A DNA stretch of 51,744 nucleotides from Spirochaetaceae bacterium (GCA_025355995.1 JANXYQ010000011.1:1-51744); one strand, 5' to 3'; positions 1 to 8,678 are shown, counted from the stretch's first letter. A program made the numbers and translations. Notes: generated by a model from the sequence alone, not told the origin.

Positions 1-2025
1 GTGAAAAAGCTGCCGTCCGAGGTCCTCGCCCAGTCCGAGCGCGCCGAGAAGCCGCACGAGCTCTGCGACCTCATATCCAATTCCCTCCCCATCAAGCCCG
101 AGCGCAAGCAGGCTCTCCTAGGCATCGCTGAACCCCTCGAGAGGCTCGAGGCCGTCGAGGCGGCGATCGAGGCAGAGACGGAGCTCGTGAACCTCCAGCG
201 CAAGATCAGCGCGAAGGTGAAGAACCGGATAGACCGCAACCAGCGCGAGTACTTCCTGGGCGAGCAGCTCAAAGAGATCAACCGCGAGCTCGGCAAGGAA
301 GGCGACGAGTCCGAAGTCAAGGAGATAGAGCGCTCCCTTCTGGCGAAGGGTCCCCCCGAGGAGGTCCTGGCCAAGGCCAAGCGGGAGCTGTCGCGACTGG
401 CCAAGCTCCAGGCCTTCTCGCCCGAGGCCGGAGTCCTGCGGGTCTACTGCGAGTGGCTCGCGGACCTGCCCTGGTCGATAAAGAGCAAGGACAACCGCGA
501 TATCGAGAAGGCCAGGCTCGCCCTCGACGAGGACCATTACGGGATGGAGAAGCCCAAGGAGCGCATCCTCGAGTTCATCGCGGTGCGGCAGCTCTCCGAC
601 AGGGCCAGGGGCCCCATACTCTGCCTGGTCGGTCCGCCCGGAACCGGGAAGACCTCCCTCGGCAGGAGCGTCGCGCGCGCCTTGGAGCGCAGCTTCGTAC
701 GGGTAAGCCTAGGCGGCGTTCGGGACGAGGCCGAGATCCGAGGGCATCGCAAGACCTACGTCGGCGCCCTGCCCGGCAAGATAATCCAGTCGATCCGCAA
801 GGCGGGCACCAACAACCCCGTCTTCCTCCTCGACGAGATAGACAAGATGTCCTCCGATTTCCGGGGCGACCCGGCGAGCGCCCTCCTCGAGGTGCTCGAC
901 CCGGAGCAGAATTCGACCTTCACCGACCACTACCTCGAGTTGCCCTTCGACCTCTCCAATGTAATGTTCATCACGACCGCGAATTCCCTGCACGGTATCC
1001 CCTTTCCCCTCCTCGACCGCATGGAGGTCATAGAGGTCCCGGGCTACTCGGAGTTCGAGAAGCTGGAGATCGCCAGGAAATTCCTCGTGCCCAAGCAAGT
1101 AGGGGAGAACGGGCTCGGCGACGCCTCGATCAAGTTCCGCGACGCCGCGATACTCGAGATCATCCGTCACTACACTATGGAGTCCGGCGTGCGCAACCTC
1201 GAGCGCGAGATAGCCCGCGTCGTCCGCAAGCTGGCGCAGGAGGCGGTAGAGCAGGGCCTCGCCGCCGAGCCGGCCAAGCTGGCCCTGTGGTCCGCGAACG
1301 TCACCGAGAAGAAGGCCGCCGCCCTCCTCGGCAAGCGCCGCCGAGAGGACGACGTGGTGTTCAAGGAGTCGCGCGCGGGCGTGGCCTACGGCCTCGCGTG
1401 GACGGAGGCGGGAGGCACGCTGCTTCCGGTGGAAGCCCTGGTTTTCGAGGGCGACGAGGGCCTCATCCTGACGGGCAACCTCGGCGACGTGATGAAGGAG
1501 AGCGCCAGGGCAGCCTTGAGCTTCATACGCTCCAAGGCTGCGGACTTCGGCTTGGGCGAGGATGACTTTCGCAAGAAGGCCGTCCACGTGCATGTCCCCG
1601 AGGGGGCGATACCCAAGGATGGCCCCTCCGCCGGCATCACCCTCGTCGCCAGCCTCGTCTCGGCCTTCACCAAGGCCCACCTCGAGCCTGGCCGTGCGAT
1701 GACCGGGGAGATAACGCTGACGGGCAGGATTCTCCCCATCGGCGGAGTGAAGGAAAAGGTCCTCGCAGCGCACCGCAGCTCGATTTTCGTAGTCCTCCTC
1801 CCCGAGGGGAACCGCAAGGACCTCGACGACATACCGCCTGAGGTCAAGGCGGCGATGACCTTCATCTTCGTGTCCAACGCCGCCGAGGCGCTCGAGGCCC
1901 TTTTCCCCAAAGGAGCCATAGGACCGAAGCGAGCCGCGACCGCACGCCGCAAGCCCGCTTCCGCGACGAGGGGAAAAACCGTTCGGGGCAAGAAACCAAG
2001 CGCCAATTCGAAGGCATCCCGCTAA
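1..2025 (+). CDS. lon: ATP-dependent protease Lon, 5' end outside the window
   Basis: Cytoplasmic AAA+ serine protease that unfolds and degrades damaged and regulatory proteins. The visible 674 residues hold the end of the N-terminal helical region, the AAA+ module with Walker A GPPGTGKT at 211-218 and Walker B FLLDEID near 275-281, and the proteolytic domain with the Ser-Lys dyad: S543 in GPSAG and K586 in GGVKEK. In E. coli Lon the Walker A lies about 145 residues further in, so the GTG at base 1 is almost certainly internal and the LON substrate-binding domain lies upstream of the window. The last 30-35 residues form an Arg/Lys/Ala/Ser-rich tail that ordinary Lon lacks. No strong terminator follows; a weak 5-bp stem (ACGCC/GGCGT, 2085-2098) is the only candidate. 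Confidence 0.97.
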   Translation: MKKLPSEVLAQSERAEKPHELCDLISNSLPIKPERKQALLGIAEPLERLEAVEAAIEAETELVNLQRKISAKVKNRIDRNQREYFLGEQLKEINRELGKEGDESEVKEIERSLLAKGPPEEVLAKAKRELSRLAKLQAFSPEAGVLRVYCEWLADLPWSIKSKDNRDIEKARLALDEDHYGMEKPKERILEFIAVRQLSDRARGPILCLVGPPGTGKTSLGRSVARALERSFVRVSLGGVRDEAEIRGHRKTYVGALPGKIIQSIRKAGTNNPVFLLDEIDKMSSDFRGDPASALLEVLDPEQNSTFTDHYLELPFDLSNVMFITTANSLHGIPFPLLDRMEVIEVPGYSEFEKLEIARKFLVPKQVGENGLGDASIKFRDAAILEIIRHYTMESGVRNLEREIARVVRKLAQEAVEQGLAAEPAKLALWSANVTEKKAAALLGKRRREDDVVFKESRAGVAYGLAWTEAGGTLLPVEALVFEGDEGLILTGNLGDVMKESARAALSFIRSKAADFGLGEDDFRKKAVHVHVPEGAIPKDGPSAGITLVASLVSAFTKAHLEPGRAMTGEITLTGRILPIGGVKEKVLAAHRSSIFVVLLPEGNRKDLDDIPPEVKAAMTFIFVSNAAEALEALFPKGAIGPKRAATARRKPASATRGKTVRGKKPSANSKASR

Positions 2026-2137
2026 GCGCCGCGAAGGTACGTAAAAAATACAAATCCCGTTTTTCGCTATAGAACCTACCCTTAACGCCCATTGGCGTCC
2101 TTTCGCGGTTTTCGTCCACTCGCGCTGGCCCCGCCCC

Positions 2138-2167
2138 TTGACCCTCGCCGGCTTCTTTCCGTATTTT
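2138..2167 (+). promoter_or_regulatory. sigma70-type promoter of the thi operon
   Basis: TTGACC at 2138-2143 and TATTTT at 2162-2167 are separated by 18 nt. Transcription would begin near 2174, right where the TPP riboswitch aptamer starts, so the two elements support each other. The rest of the lon-thiB gap (2026-2137) shows nothing else convincing. Confidence 0.5.
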
Positions 2168-2170
2168 AAA

Positions 2171-2267
2171 GACACAACCGGGGTGGCTCGGCTGGCCCGT
2201 CGGGCAAAGCCGTAGTCTGAGATCACACCCGCTGAACCTGATCCGGGTAATTCCGGCGGAGGGAGCC
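2171..2267 (+). promoter_or_regulatory. TPP riboswitch (THI element) ending in the thiB ribosome-binding site
   Basis: The conserved THI-box segments are present in order: CGGGGTGG (2179-2186), a variable hairpin around 2190-2212, the T-loop-like CTGAGATCACACCC (2217-2230), and TGAACCTGATCCGGGTAA (2233-2250) followed by TTCCGGCGGAGGGA (2251-2264). This matches the thiamine pyrophosphate aptamer consensus almost base for base. The 3' conserved GGAGGGA contains the GGAGG Shine-Dalgarno (2258-2262), five bases from the thiB ATG at 2268. Ligand-bound folding should therefore bury the ribosome-binding site, giving direct translational repression without a separate expression platform. This fits control of the downstream thiamine transporter. 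Confidence 0.95.
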
Positions 2268-3347
2268 ATGGTCCAATCCTACAAAGGCCGCGCTGGCGGT
2301 CGATCGATCAAATTCCTAACTTTCATCGCCCTCATTCTCTTCGGCTTCGCATGCCAGAGCGCGGCAGCCGCGCCCGCGGCTACTGCCGAAGGAAAACTCT
2401 CGGCTACCGCCGAAGAAAAAACCCTCGTCATCTATACCTACGATTCATTCGTCTCCGATTGGGGAGCCGGCCCGAAGATCGGACCGCTGTTCGAGGCGGC
2501 CACCGCCATAAAAATCAAGTTCGTCTCGAAAGGCGACGGCGGGCAGCTTCTCTCGTCGCTGCTCCTCGAAAAAGGGAGGTCGGAGGCGGATATCGCCCTC
2601 GGCCTGGACAATTTCCTGGCGCCTAAGGCCTTGAGCTCGGGCTTATTCCGCGCCTATGCGCCGGCGTCCTTCGCGGCCATCCCCGCGGATCTCAAGCTCG
2701 ATCCCAGCAATAGGCTCATCCCATTCGACTACGGCAATTTCGCCATCGTATGGGACAGCGCGAAGCTCGCGACGCCGCCAGCCAGCCTCGAGGACCTCAC
2801 GAAAAGCGCCTACGCCAAGAAACTCATCCTCCTCGACCCGAGGACCTCGACGCCGGGCCTGGGCTTCCTCGCGTGGACCAAGGCGGTCTACGGTTCAGCT
2901 TGGCGGGATTACTGGCGACGGCTTAGGCCCAGCGTGCTCATCCTCGCGCCAGGCTGGGACCAGGGCTACGGCCTCTTCACGAGCGGGGAGGCCCCGCTGG
3001 TGCTCTCCTACGCTACCGACGGGGCTTATGGCCTCGAAAACGAAAAATCCGAGCGCTACAAGGCCCTCGCCTTCACCGACGGCTTCGTGCGCCAAGTCGA
3101 GACGGCGGGGATCCTGGAAGCCGCGAGGCATCCAGGGAACGCCGAGAAATTCATGGACTTCCTCCTGTCCCCCGCCTGCCAGCGCGAGCTGCCCCTGACG
3201 CAGTGGATGTATCCCGTGGATCCCTCCGTCGCCCTGCCGGCGAGTTTCCGCGCGGCGGTCAGAGCCGTGAAAACCCTCGCGGCCGATCCTACGGGTCTCA
3301 CCGACGACGCCCTCGAGGCGGCCGAGATCCTCAGCTCGGGAAAGTAG
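2268..3347 (+). CDS. thiB: thiamine ABC transporter, substrate-binding protein
   Basis: Periplasmic or membrane-anchored thiamine/TPP-binding protein that delivers substrate to ThiPQ. The mature N-terminus carries the family hallmark: VIYTYDSF followed by DWGAGP, then an ADIALGLDN segment, as in E. coli TbpA. The 359-aa length is usual for the family. The leader has a hydrophobic core at about residues 16-28 ending in LFGFAC; Cys29 would make this a lipoprotein, acceptable for the relaxed spirochaete lipobox, but cleavage by signal peptidase I after the Ala run near 33-36 is an alternative. The ATG is fixed by the GGAGG five bases upstream inside the riboswitch. First gene of thiBPQ. Confidence 0.95.
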   Translation: MVQSYKGRAGGRSIKFLTFIALILFGFACQSAAAAPAATAEGKLSATAEEKTLVIYTYDSFVSDWGAGPKIGPLFEAATAIKIKFVSKGDGGQLLSSLLLEKGRSEADIALGLDNFLAPKALSSGLFRAYAPASFAAIPADLKLDPSNRLIPFDYGNFAIVWDSAKLATPPASLEDLTKSAYAKKLILLDPRTSTPGLGFLAWTKAVYGSAWRDYWRRLRPSVLILAPGWDQGYGLFTSGEAPLVLSYATDGAYGLENEKSERYKALAFTDGFVRQVETAGILEAARHPGNAEKFMDFLLSPACQRELPLTQWMYPVDPSVALPASFRAAVRAVKTLAADPTGLTDDALEAAEILSSGK

Positions 3348-3358
3348 GGATCGCCCAA

Positions 3359-5020
3359 TTGGCGGCGAGCCATGGAAGGGGCGTCGGCGCCCGCGATTCG
3401 GCGAGGGGGGCTCGGCTAGTCTCGAGCCTCTCCCTCCTCGCCTATTCCGGACTGGCCCTCGCGCCCCTCGCCGCCATCCTCATTCTGGCGCCTGCCTCCT
3501 CGCCCTCGGGCCCAGCGAGCCTCCTGGTCGCCCTCGCCCAGCCTCGAAGCCTTCGCGCGATCGGCTTCACCTTGGCGCAGGCCGGGACGAGCACCCTCGC
3601 GGCGCTGGCCATCGGCCTCCCCGGGGCAGCGTTGGTCGCTCGGTACAGGTTCCCCGGAAGGAAGGCGCTGAAGGCCCTCTCGATTCTGCCTTTCAGCGTC
3701 CCCTCGGTGCTCGTCGTACTCGCCTTCGTCCTCTTCTACGGCCAGTCGGGATATTTGAACCGCTTCCTGATGTGGGCCTTCTCCCTGCGCGAGCCGCCCT
3801 TGGGGTTCCTCTACACCTTCTGGGGCATCGTCCTCGTCCACGGCTTCTACGAATTCCCTATCGTCCTCCAGAACGTGGGCGAAGTCTGGGAGAGGCTGCC
3901 GCGGGATCGGGAGCAGGCGGCGCGCCTCCTCGGCGCCGGCAGGTTCCGCGCCTTCGCAGTCGGCGTCCTGCCTTCCCTCGTTCCCGCGATAGCCCAGGCC
4001 GCCGCCCTCTGCTTCCTGCTGTGCTTCTTCAGCTTCGCCGTCGTGATGGTATTCGGCGGGCTCGTCGGCTCCACGCTCGAGGTCGAGGTGTACAGGCGGG
4101 CGCGGCTCGAGGCCGATGCCTCCGGAGCGGCCGCGATCGCCATCGCGGAGACGGTCATCGCGATGGCCGTGGTCGCCCTGGTCGCCTTCACCGAGCGCAG
4201 GAGCGCGCGCGGGGCAGCCGCGGCGAAGGCTGCAGGCAGCCGCCTCGAGCTGAGCCAGCCGCGCTGGCCGGCAGTCGCCGCGATCGCGGCATACGCGCTT
4301 TTCCTCGCGGTCTTCTTCGGAGGCCCCATGCTATCCCTCCTCGTCCAGGCCTTCTCGGTCAGGAGCGGCCCCTTGGGGCCGTCCGTTCCCGGCCTGGGAA
4401 ATTTCGCGCGCCTCTTCGCGGGCGAGGGATCCGCCTTCACGAAGGCGCTGGCCGGCACGGCCGCGACCGCGCTGCCCGCGGCCCTCATCGCCACCGCGGT
4501 CGGCTGCGCAGGAGCCCTATCGCTCCGTCGAGCAGGGTCGCTCGCGAAGGCCGCGGCCGCCCTACCGCTCGCCGTCTCGGGCATCGTGGCCGCCCTCGGC
4601 TGGTCCCTCCTCTTCCCCCGGGGTGGGCTGGCCCTCATTCCGGTAGTCCAGGCCCTGGGCGCCCTGCCCTACGTCCTCAAATCCGTCGCCGCCGCCCTGT
4701 CGACCCTCGACCGGGGGCCGGCGGAGGCGGCGCGCACACTGGGAGCGGGCCGCGCCGCGGCGGCGCTGGGCGTCGAGCTCCCCGCGGTACTACCGGCCGT
4801 ACTGGCCGCCTTCGCCTTCGCCTTCGCCTCGTCCGCGGGTGACGTCAACGTCCCCCTCGTCCTCGGCCAGGGCGAGTTCGAGACCCTTCCGGTCTATCTC
4901 TTTCGCCTAACGTCTTCGTATCGCTTCCCCGAGGCCTGCGCCGCGGGCGTGATCCTCGCCCTGCTTACGTCGGCGGTATTCGCATTCAAGGAATGGAGGG
5001 GAGCGAATGCTCGAGGTTAA
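3359..5020 (+). CDS. thiP: thiamine ABC transporter, permease
   Basis: Inner-membrane channel of the thiamine importer, a fused two-domain permease with about 12 membrane segments. Each half carries an EAA-type loop that contacts the ATPase: EQAARLLGAGRFRAF in the first half and EAARTLGAGRAAAAL in the second. No ATG exists in frame before the first membrane segment. I chose TTG at 3359 because AGGGA (3346-3350, overlapping the thiB stop) sits eight bases upstream; this gives 553 aa, close to E. coli ThiP (536). The frame is open further upstream through the end of thiB but has no better start. The 3' end overlaps thiQ by 14 bases, so translation is probably coupled. Confidence 0.9.
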   Translation: MAASHGRGVGARDSARGARLVSSLSLLAYSGLALAPLAAILILAPASSPSGPASLLVALAQPRSLRAIGFTLAQAGTSTLAALAIGLPGAALVARYRFPGRKALKALSILPFSVPSVLVVLAFVLFYGQSGYLNRFLMWAFSLREPPLGFLYTFWGIVLVHGFYEFPIVLQNVGEVWERLPRDREQAARLLGAGRFRAFAVGVLPSLVPAIAQAAALCFLLCFFSFAVVMVFGGLVGSTLEVEVYRRARLEADASGAAAIAIAETVIAMAVVALVAFTERRSARGAAAAKAAGSRLELSQPRWPAVAAIAAYALFLAVFFGGPMLSLLVQAFSVRSGPLGPSVPGLGNFARLFAGEGSAFTKALAGTAATALPAALIATAVGCAGALSLRRAGSLAKAAAALPLAVSGIVAALGWSLLFPRGGLALIPVVQALGALPYVLKSVAAALSTLDRGPAEAARTLGAGRAAAALGVELPAVLPAVLAAFAFAFASSAGDVNVPLVLGQGEFETLPVYLFRLTSSYRFPEACAAGVILALLTSAVFAFKEWRGANARG

Positions 5021-6089
5021 GGGGCTTGCGAAGTCCTGGCCGGGATTCGGCCTCTCGCTCGAACTGAGCCTCGCCGAGGGCGAGGTCCTCGCCGTGCTCG
5101 GGCCCTCGGGCTGCGGCAAATCCACCTTGCTGAGGCTCGTCGCCGGCCTCGAGCGCCCCGACGCGGGTCGGCTTTTCCTGGGAGGTCGCGAGATAACCGG
5201 CCTGCCCCCGGAACGCAGGGGCATAGGGATGGTGTTCCAGGACCTCGCCCTCTTCCCCCATTTAAGCGTTAGGCGCAACATCGAATATGCGCCCAGGATG
5301 AGGGGACTCCCGCGCGGGTTGGCCAGGGAGACGGCCGAAGCCCTCGCCGCCTCCTTCGAGATATCCCCGATCCTCGACCGCGACCCCTATTCGCTGTCCG
5401 GCGGCGAGCAGCAGCGCGTAGCCCTCGCGAGGGCCCTGGCCGCGAGGCCCGCCCTCATGCTCCTCGACGAGCCCCTCTCCTCGCTGGACGCGTCCCTGCG
5501 CCGCCGCCTCAGGTCGGAGATAGCCGAAAGGATCAGGAGGGCCGGAATAGCCGCGATCCTCGTGACCCACGACGCCGAAGAGGCGCTCGCGGTGGCCGAT
5601 AGGATAGCTCTCATGCGCGCGGGCCGCATCGAGGCCGAAGGCTTCCCTCAGGAGCTGTACGACGCGCCTCCGACCGCGTGGAGCGCCGCCTTCCTCGGAC
5701 GGGGGCCCGTCCTGGAAATTCTATCCCTCGAGGACGGGGAGGGCTCGGCCCTTGCCCTCACGCCCCTCGGCCACTTCCGCTGCGCGAACAGGGGCGCAGG
5801 CGCCGTCGGGAAGGCCGCTTCGCTTTTTTTCCCCGCGGAGGCGCCTCGCTCGGCTCAGCGCGCGACGGCTTCCGAGGAAGCCGCCGTAAACCGGTTGTCC
5901 GGGCGAGTCGCCTCGAGCTATTTCGCGGGAAGGTACCGTCGCGTCGCTCTCGATTGCCCAATCGCCGCGGGTCCGTCGAAGGGCGGCAATTTCCGTCTCG
6001 AAATCGAGTTGCCCTCGCCTTTCGTCCCGCGCCCAGGCGAGCGGCTGGAGCTCGAAATACCCGAGGAATCGTGTTTCGCCCTGCCCTAA
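5007..6089 (+). CDS. thiQ: thiamine ABC transporter, ATP-binding protein
   Basis: Cytoplasmic ATPase energising ThiP. Motifs are complete: Walker A GPSGCGKST (32-40), Q-loop Q78, signature LSGGEQQ (130-136), Walker B LMLLDEP (150-156) and H-loop H188. At 360 aa it is some 125 residues longer than E. coli ThiQ (232 aa). The extra C-terminal part, about 235-360, looks like the TOBE-type regulatory domain of PotA/FbpC/ModC ATPases, although its closing segments are divergent. Start ATG follows GGAGGGGAG. The riboswitch and gene order fix the thiamine role; by sequence alone it could be called a generic Fe3+/spermidine/putrescine-type ATPase. Confidence 0.9.
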   Translation: MLEVKGLAKSWPGFGLSLELSLAEGEVLAVLGPSGCGKSTLLRLVAGLERPDAGRLFLGGREITGLPPERRGIGMVFQDLALFPHLSVRRNIEYAPRMRGLPRGLARETAEALAASFEISPILDRDPYSLSGGEQQRVALARALAARPALMLLDEPLSSLDASLRRRLRSEIAERIRRAGIAAILVTHDAEEALAVADRIALMRAGRIEAEGFPQELYDAPPTAWSAAFLGRGPVLEILSLEDGEGSALALTPLGHFRCANRGAGAVGKAASLFFPAEAPRSAQRATASEEAAVNRLSGRVASSYFAGRYRRVALDCPIAAGPSKGGNFRLEIELPSPFVPRPGERLELEIPEESCFALP

Positions 6090-6132
6090 GCGCATTACTT
6101 GCAGGAATAATCGCATTGTGCCGGGATCGTAC

Positions 6133-6160
6133 TTGATCGTCGGGCGGATAAGCCTATAAT
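6133..6160 (+). promoter_or_regulatory. sigma70-type promoter of the Memo/AMMECR1 pair
   Basis: TTGATC (6133-6138) and a perfect TATAAT (6155-6160) lie 16 nt apart. The predicted start of transcription is 6167-6168, which coincides with the first in-frame ATG (6168). Either the mRNA is leaderless from that ATG, or translation starts at the second ATG (6180), which has AAGGAG at 6171-6176. Confidence 0.6.
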
Positions 6161-6179
6161 TGAGCGTATGAAGGAGACT

Positions 6180-7010
6180 ATGGGCCAGGTTAAAGTGAGG
6201 GACGCCACGGTTGCGGGAATCTTCTATCCCGACGATCCATCGGAACTCGAGGCGCGGGTGGCATCCCTCCTCGAGGCGGCGAAACCCGGGACCAAGAACG
6301 CGAAAGCCATCCTCTCTCCCCACGCCGGGCTGGATTACTCCGGGGACCTCTCGGCCCTCGCCTGGAAGTCGGCTTCCGACCGGAATATCGACACCGTCCT
6401 CATCCTCTCGCCCCTCCATCGAGCCGAGGAGAACCAGATATTCCTCCCGGAGTCGGATTACTTCGAGATACCCACGGGAAGGATAATCGTCGACAGGGAC
6501 CTCGTCGACGAGATGAAGGATTGCGGGACCCTCATGAGCGTCAACGACATCCCACACTTCGAGGAGCACGGGATCGAGCTGCAGCTCCCCTTCATGACAG
6601 CGCTCTTCCCGGCGGCCCGGCTCGTTCCCGTGCTCATGGGCAAGCCGAGCCAGTCGACGGTCAAGGCCCTCAGCTCCGCGCTGTCCATCGTCTTCGCGAA
6701 TCGGATCGAAACCACGCTCGTCGTGCTGTCCTCCGACCTCGGCTCGGCGACCGAGGAGCATATCGCCGCCGCCTGCGCCGACCGCTTCCTGCGCAGCTTC
6801 CTCGCCGCGGACGCCAAGGCCCTCCTCGACGACCTCTCGACGGTCGAGGGCTGCGCCTGCGGCACCGGTTGCTCCTCCGCCTTCTTCTCGTCCGGCCTGT
6901 CGCGGGGGACCAAAGCCAGGTTGCTGGCCCGGCACGATTCCTCGGCGAGCAGGGAGACGGGCGAGGAGCGGCTCGTGCACTACGCCGCGATCGCCCTCAC
7001 CGATGACTGA
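6180..7010 (+). CDS. Memo-family protein (AmmeMemoRadiSam system protein B)
   Basis: Member of the Memo1 family, distantly related to class III non-haem-iron dioxygenases; the bacterial biochemical role is unknown. Recognisable features are the N-terminal TVAGIFYP, SPHAGLDYSG (with the conserved His of this metal-type site), LSPLH, the EEHGIELQLPF block containing a second conserved His, and a C-terminal Cys-rich CACGTGCSS segment. The length of 276 aa is normal for the family. The start is ambiguous: 6180 has AAGGAG but only a 3-base spacer, while 6168 is 12 bases earlier and lies at the predicted transcription start. The 3' end overlaps the AMMECR1 gene by 8 bases, marking the two as one unit. 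Confidence 0.88.
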   Translation: MGQVKVRDATVAGIFYPDDPSELEARVASLLEAAKPGTKNAKAILSPHAGLDYSGDLSALAWKSASDRNIDTVLILSPLHRAEENQIFLPESDYFEIPTGRIIVDRDLVDEMKDCGTLMSVNDIPHFEEHGIELQLPFMTALFPAARLVPVLMGKPSQSTVKALSSALSIVFANRIETTLVVLSSDLGSATEEHIAAACADRFLRSFLAADAKALLDDLSTVEGCACGTGCSSAFFSSGLSRGTKARLLARHDSSASRETGEERLVHYAAIALTDD

Positions 7011-7578
7011 TGCCTCGGTATTCTCCGAAATAAGCGAATCGGACGGGGCGGTGCTCCTCGCCAACGCCCGCGAGGCCATAGCCTCGCGGCTCGAGGGCAG
7101 GTCGTCCCGCTGGCCCGTGGCTGGCCTCTCCCTATCGGCGGAGCTCGGGGCCTTCGTCACGCTGCGCTCCGGCAAGGGTCCGGACGCCGCCCTCCGCGGT
7201 TGCATCGGCCGAATGGACGCGAAGGAATCCCTCGTCCGCACCGTGCGGGCGATGGCACTCTCCGCCGCCTTCGAGGATCCCCGCTTCCCTCCCCTCGAGC
7301 GAGGCGAGCTCTCGAAAACCTCGATAGAGGTCACCGTCCTGACGCCGATGAGGCAGATAGCGAGCGTCGCGCAGATCGAAGTGGGTCGCCACGGCGTCTA
7401 CCTTTCCAAGGGCTGGCATTCGGCGGTCTTCCTCCCCCAAGTCGCCACCGAGCAGGGTTGGGGACGGGACGAGCTATTGGTGAACCTATGCTACAAGGCG
7501 GGCCTTCCGGCGAACGCGTGGAAGGAAAGCGATACGAAGTACCAGGTCTTCGAGGGAAGGATCTTCCCGGAAGCCTAG
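7003..7578 (+). CDS. AMMECR1-domain protein (AmmeMemoRadiSam system protein A)
   Basis: AMMECR1-fold protein of 191 aa. The family signature LRGCIG is at residues 64-69, followed by the DPRFPPL block and the C-terminal segment GWHSAVFLPQVATEQGW with the nearby LCYKAG. AMMECR1, Memo and a radical-SAM enzyme form a conserved bacterial trio of unknown function. Only the first two are in this window: upstream is thiQ and downstream a convergent FemAB-like gene. Translation is likely coupled to the Memo gene (8-base overlap). It ends tail-to-tail with the next gene, sharing 4 bases. Confidence 0.92.
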   Translation: MTDASVFSEISESDGAVLLANAREAIASRLEGRSSRWPVAGLSLSAELGAFVTLRSGKGPDAALRGCIGRMDAKESLVRTVRAMALSAAFEDPRFPPLERGELSKTSIEVTVLTPMRQIASVAQIEVGRHGVYLSKGWHSAVFLPQVATEQGWGRDELLVNLCYKAGLPANAWKESDTKYQVFEGRIFPEA

Positions 7579-8678
7579 TTTCCCGCCCGAGCCGGCCTCT
7601 TCAACCGTTTCTTGAAATCCTTGAACCACCAGGCCCTCGCGGACTCCGCCGCCCTGAAGCAGGCGTAGGCGAACGGCATCAGGGGATAGTCCCAGGATCC
7701 GGCGCGATGCGCGATCTCGCCACCGAATCCCGTCTTGAACCGGTAGAGGCCCGCCATGGGATGCCCGGGGTCGTCGGTAGGCGGAATGCCGAAAAGGTCG
7801 TAGCGCGAGCAGCCCACGGCCTTGGCCGCTCGCATGGCCGACCACTGCAGGGCGTAGGCGGGCATGAGATTGCGTTTCTCGTCGGAGGATGCGCCGTAAA
7901 GATAGACCGCCTCGGCGCCGCGGTAGAGGGTCACTATCGCCGCCAGCGCCAGGCCCTCGTGCCGCGCGATGAATAACCTGATATCGGGAGTCCCGGGAAC
8001 GCCTGAGGCCCGGCGCTCGGCGGCCAGGGAGAAGAGCCGCGAATAATAGGCTTCAGGGTGAAGCGCGATCCGGTCTCTCCGCGCGGTCTCGCGATAGAGC
8101 GCGTAGAAATCATGTAAGGACCCGAGGCCGGTTTCCTCGACGACTACGCCCTTCTTCTCGGCAAGGCGCACGTTGTAGCGCCACTTGCTCTTCATCGCCG
8201 CGAGGATGGCGGCCTCGTCAGGCCGCAGGTCGACGAATACAGTGTCGGGAGGCTGGACGTCCGCCGCGGCGCGCCTGAGAGGCTGGCTTAGGCGCGGCCG
8301 CAGGCTTTCGACCTCGCGCGATCCGGCCCTCTCCTCGTCCCAGCCGATCGCCTCCGCGGCGTACCAGGGCGGGTCGAAGCGAACGAAGAGGCAGCGCGGC
8401 GGCAAGAAGGGCCGGAGCGCCTCGGATAGCTCGGCGAGAAAAGCGGTGCGCTCGGTCTCGGGCACTTCCACCTCCGGGCCGTGCGGCGAATAGGCGAAGC
8501 AGTATCCTGCGGGAAGGCGACGAACCAAGAGGAGGAAGGCGCCATGTGCCGAAGCGCCCTGAATAGAGAAGCGAAGAGGCCTCCATCCGTATTCGGACTT
8601 GAAATCGCCCCAGAAGGCCGACTGCAGGAAAGTCGCGGAGGAATCGCTTCCGTCGAGGAGAGAGACGCGCAGGCTCAT
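7575..8678 (-). CDS. FemAB-like peptidoglycan interpeptide-bridge aminoacyltransferase
   Basis: Cytoplasmic, membrane-associated GNAT-fold enzyme that by family would transfer an amino acid, usually glycine, from aminoacyl-tRNA to the stem peptide of lipid II. Landmarks are KSKWRYNVRLAEKKG (163-177), the double-GNAT motif YLYGASS (259-265), YDLFGIPP (293-300) and LYRFKTGFGG (311-320), all typical of FemX/FemA. At 367 aa it is shorter than S. aureus FemA (about 420), consistent with the single-protein FemX type, and I see no inserted coiled-coil arm. The start is 25 bases after the metG stop, so the two are probably cotranscribed. The amino acid and the tRNA it uses cannot be read from the sequence. 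Confidence 0.85.
   Translation of the reverse strand: MSLRVSLLDGSDSSATFLQSAFWGDFKSEYGWRPLRFSIQGASAHGAFLLLVRRLPAGYCFAYSPHGPEVEVPETERTAFLAELSEALRPFLPPRCLFVRFDPPWYAAEAIGWDEERAGSREVESLRPRLSQPLRRAAADVQPPDTVFVDLRPDEAAILAAMKSKWRYNVRLAEKKGVVVEETGLGSLHDFYALYRETARRDRIALHPEAYYSRLFSLAAERRASGVPGTPDIRLFIARHEGLALAAIVTLYRGAEAVYLYGASSDEKRNLMPAYALQWSAMRAAKAVGCSRYDLFGIPPTDDPGHPMAGLYRFKTGFGGEIAHRAGSWDYPLMPFAYACFRAAESARAWWFKDFKKRLKRPARAGN

Noticed and set aside
2026-2137. Strong lon terminator or small RNA in the lon-thiB gap
   Set aside because: Only a 5-bp stem (2085-2098) and an imperfect CCGCGAAGG/CCTTTCGCGG pairing are visible, with no T-run at the right place.
709-2226. Long open frame antisense to lon
   Set aside because: GC-rich codon bias leaves the antisense frame free of stops; composition is atypical (Arg/Gly/Leu-rich, no domain) and Lon is certain.
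5821-5840. T7 run in thiQ as a second intragenic terminator
   Set aside because: The preceding bases do not form a convincing stem.
5721-7334. 537-codon open frame antisense to thiQ, Memo and AMMECR1 genes
   Set aside because: It crosses three recognised genes and the promoter at 6133, with no coding signature of its own.
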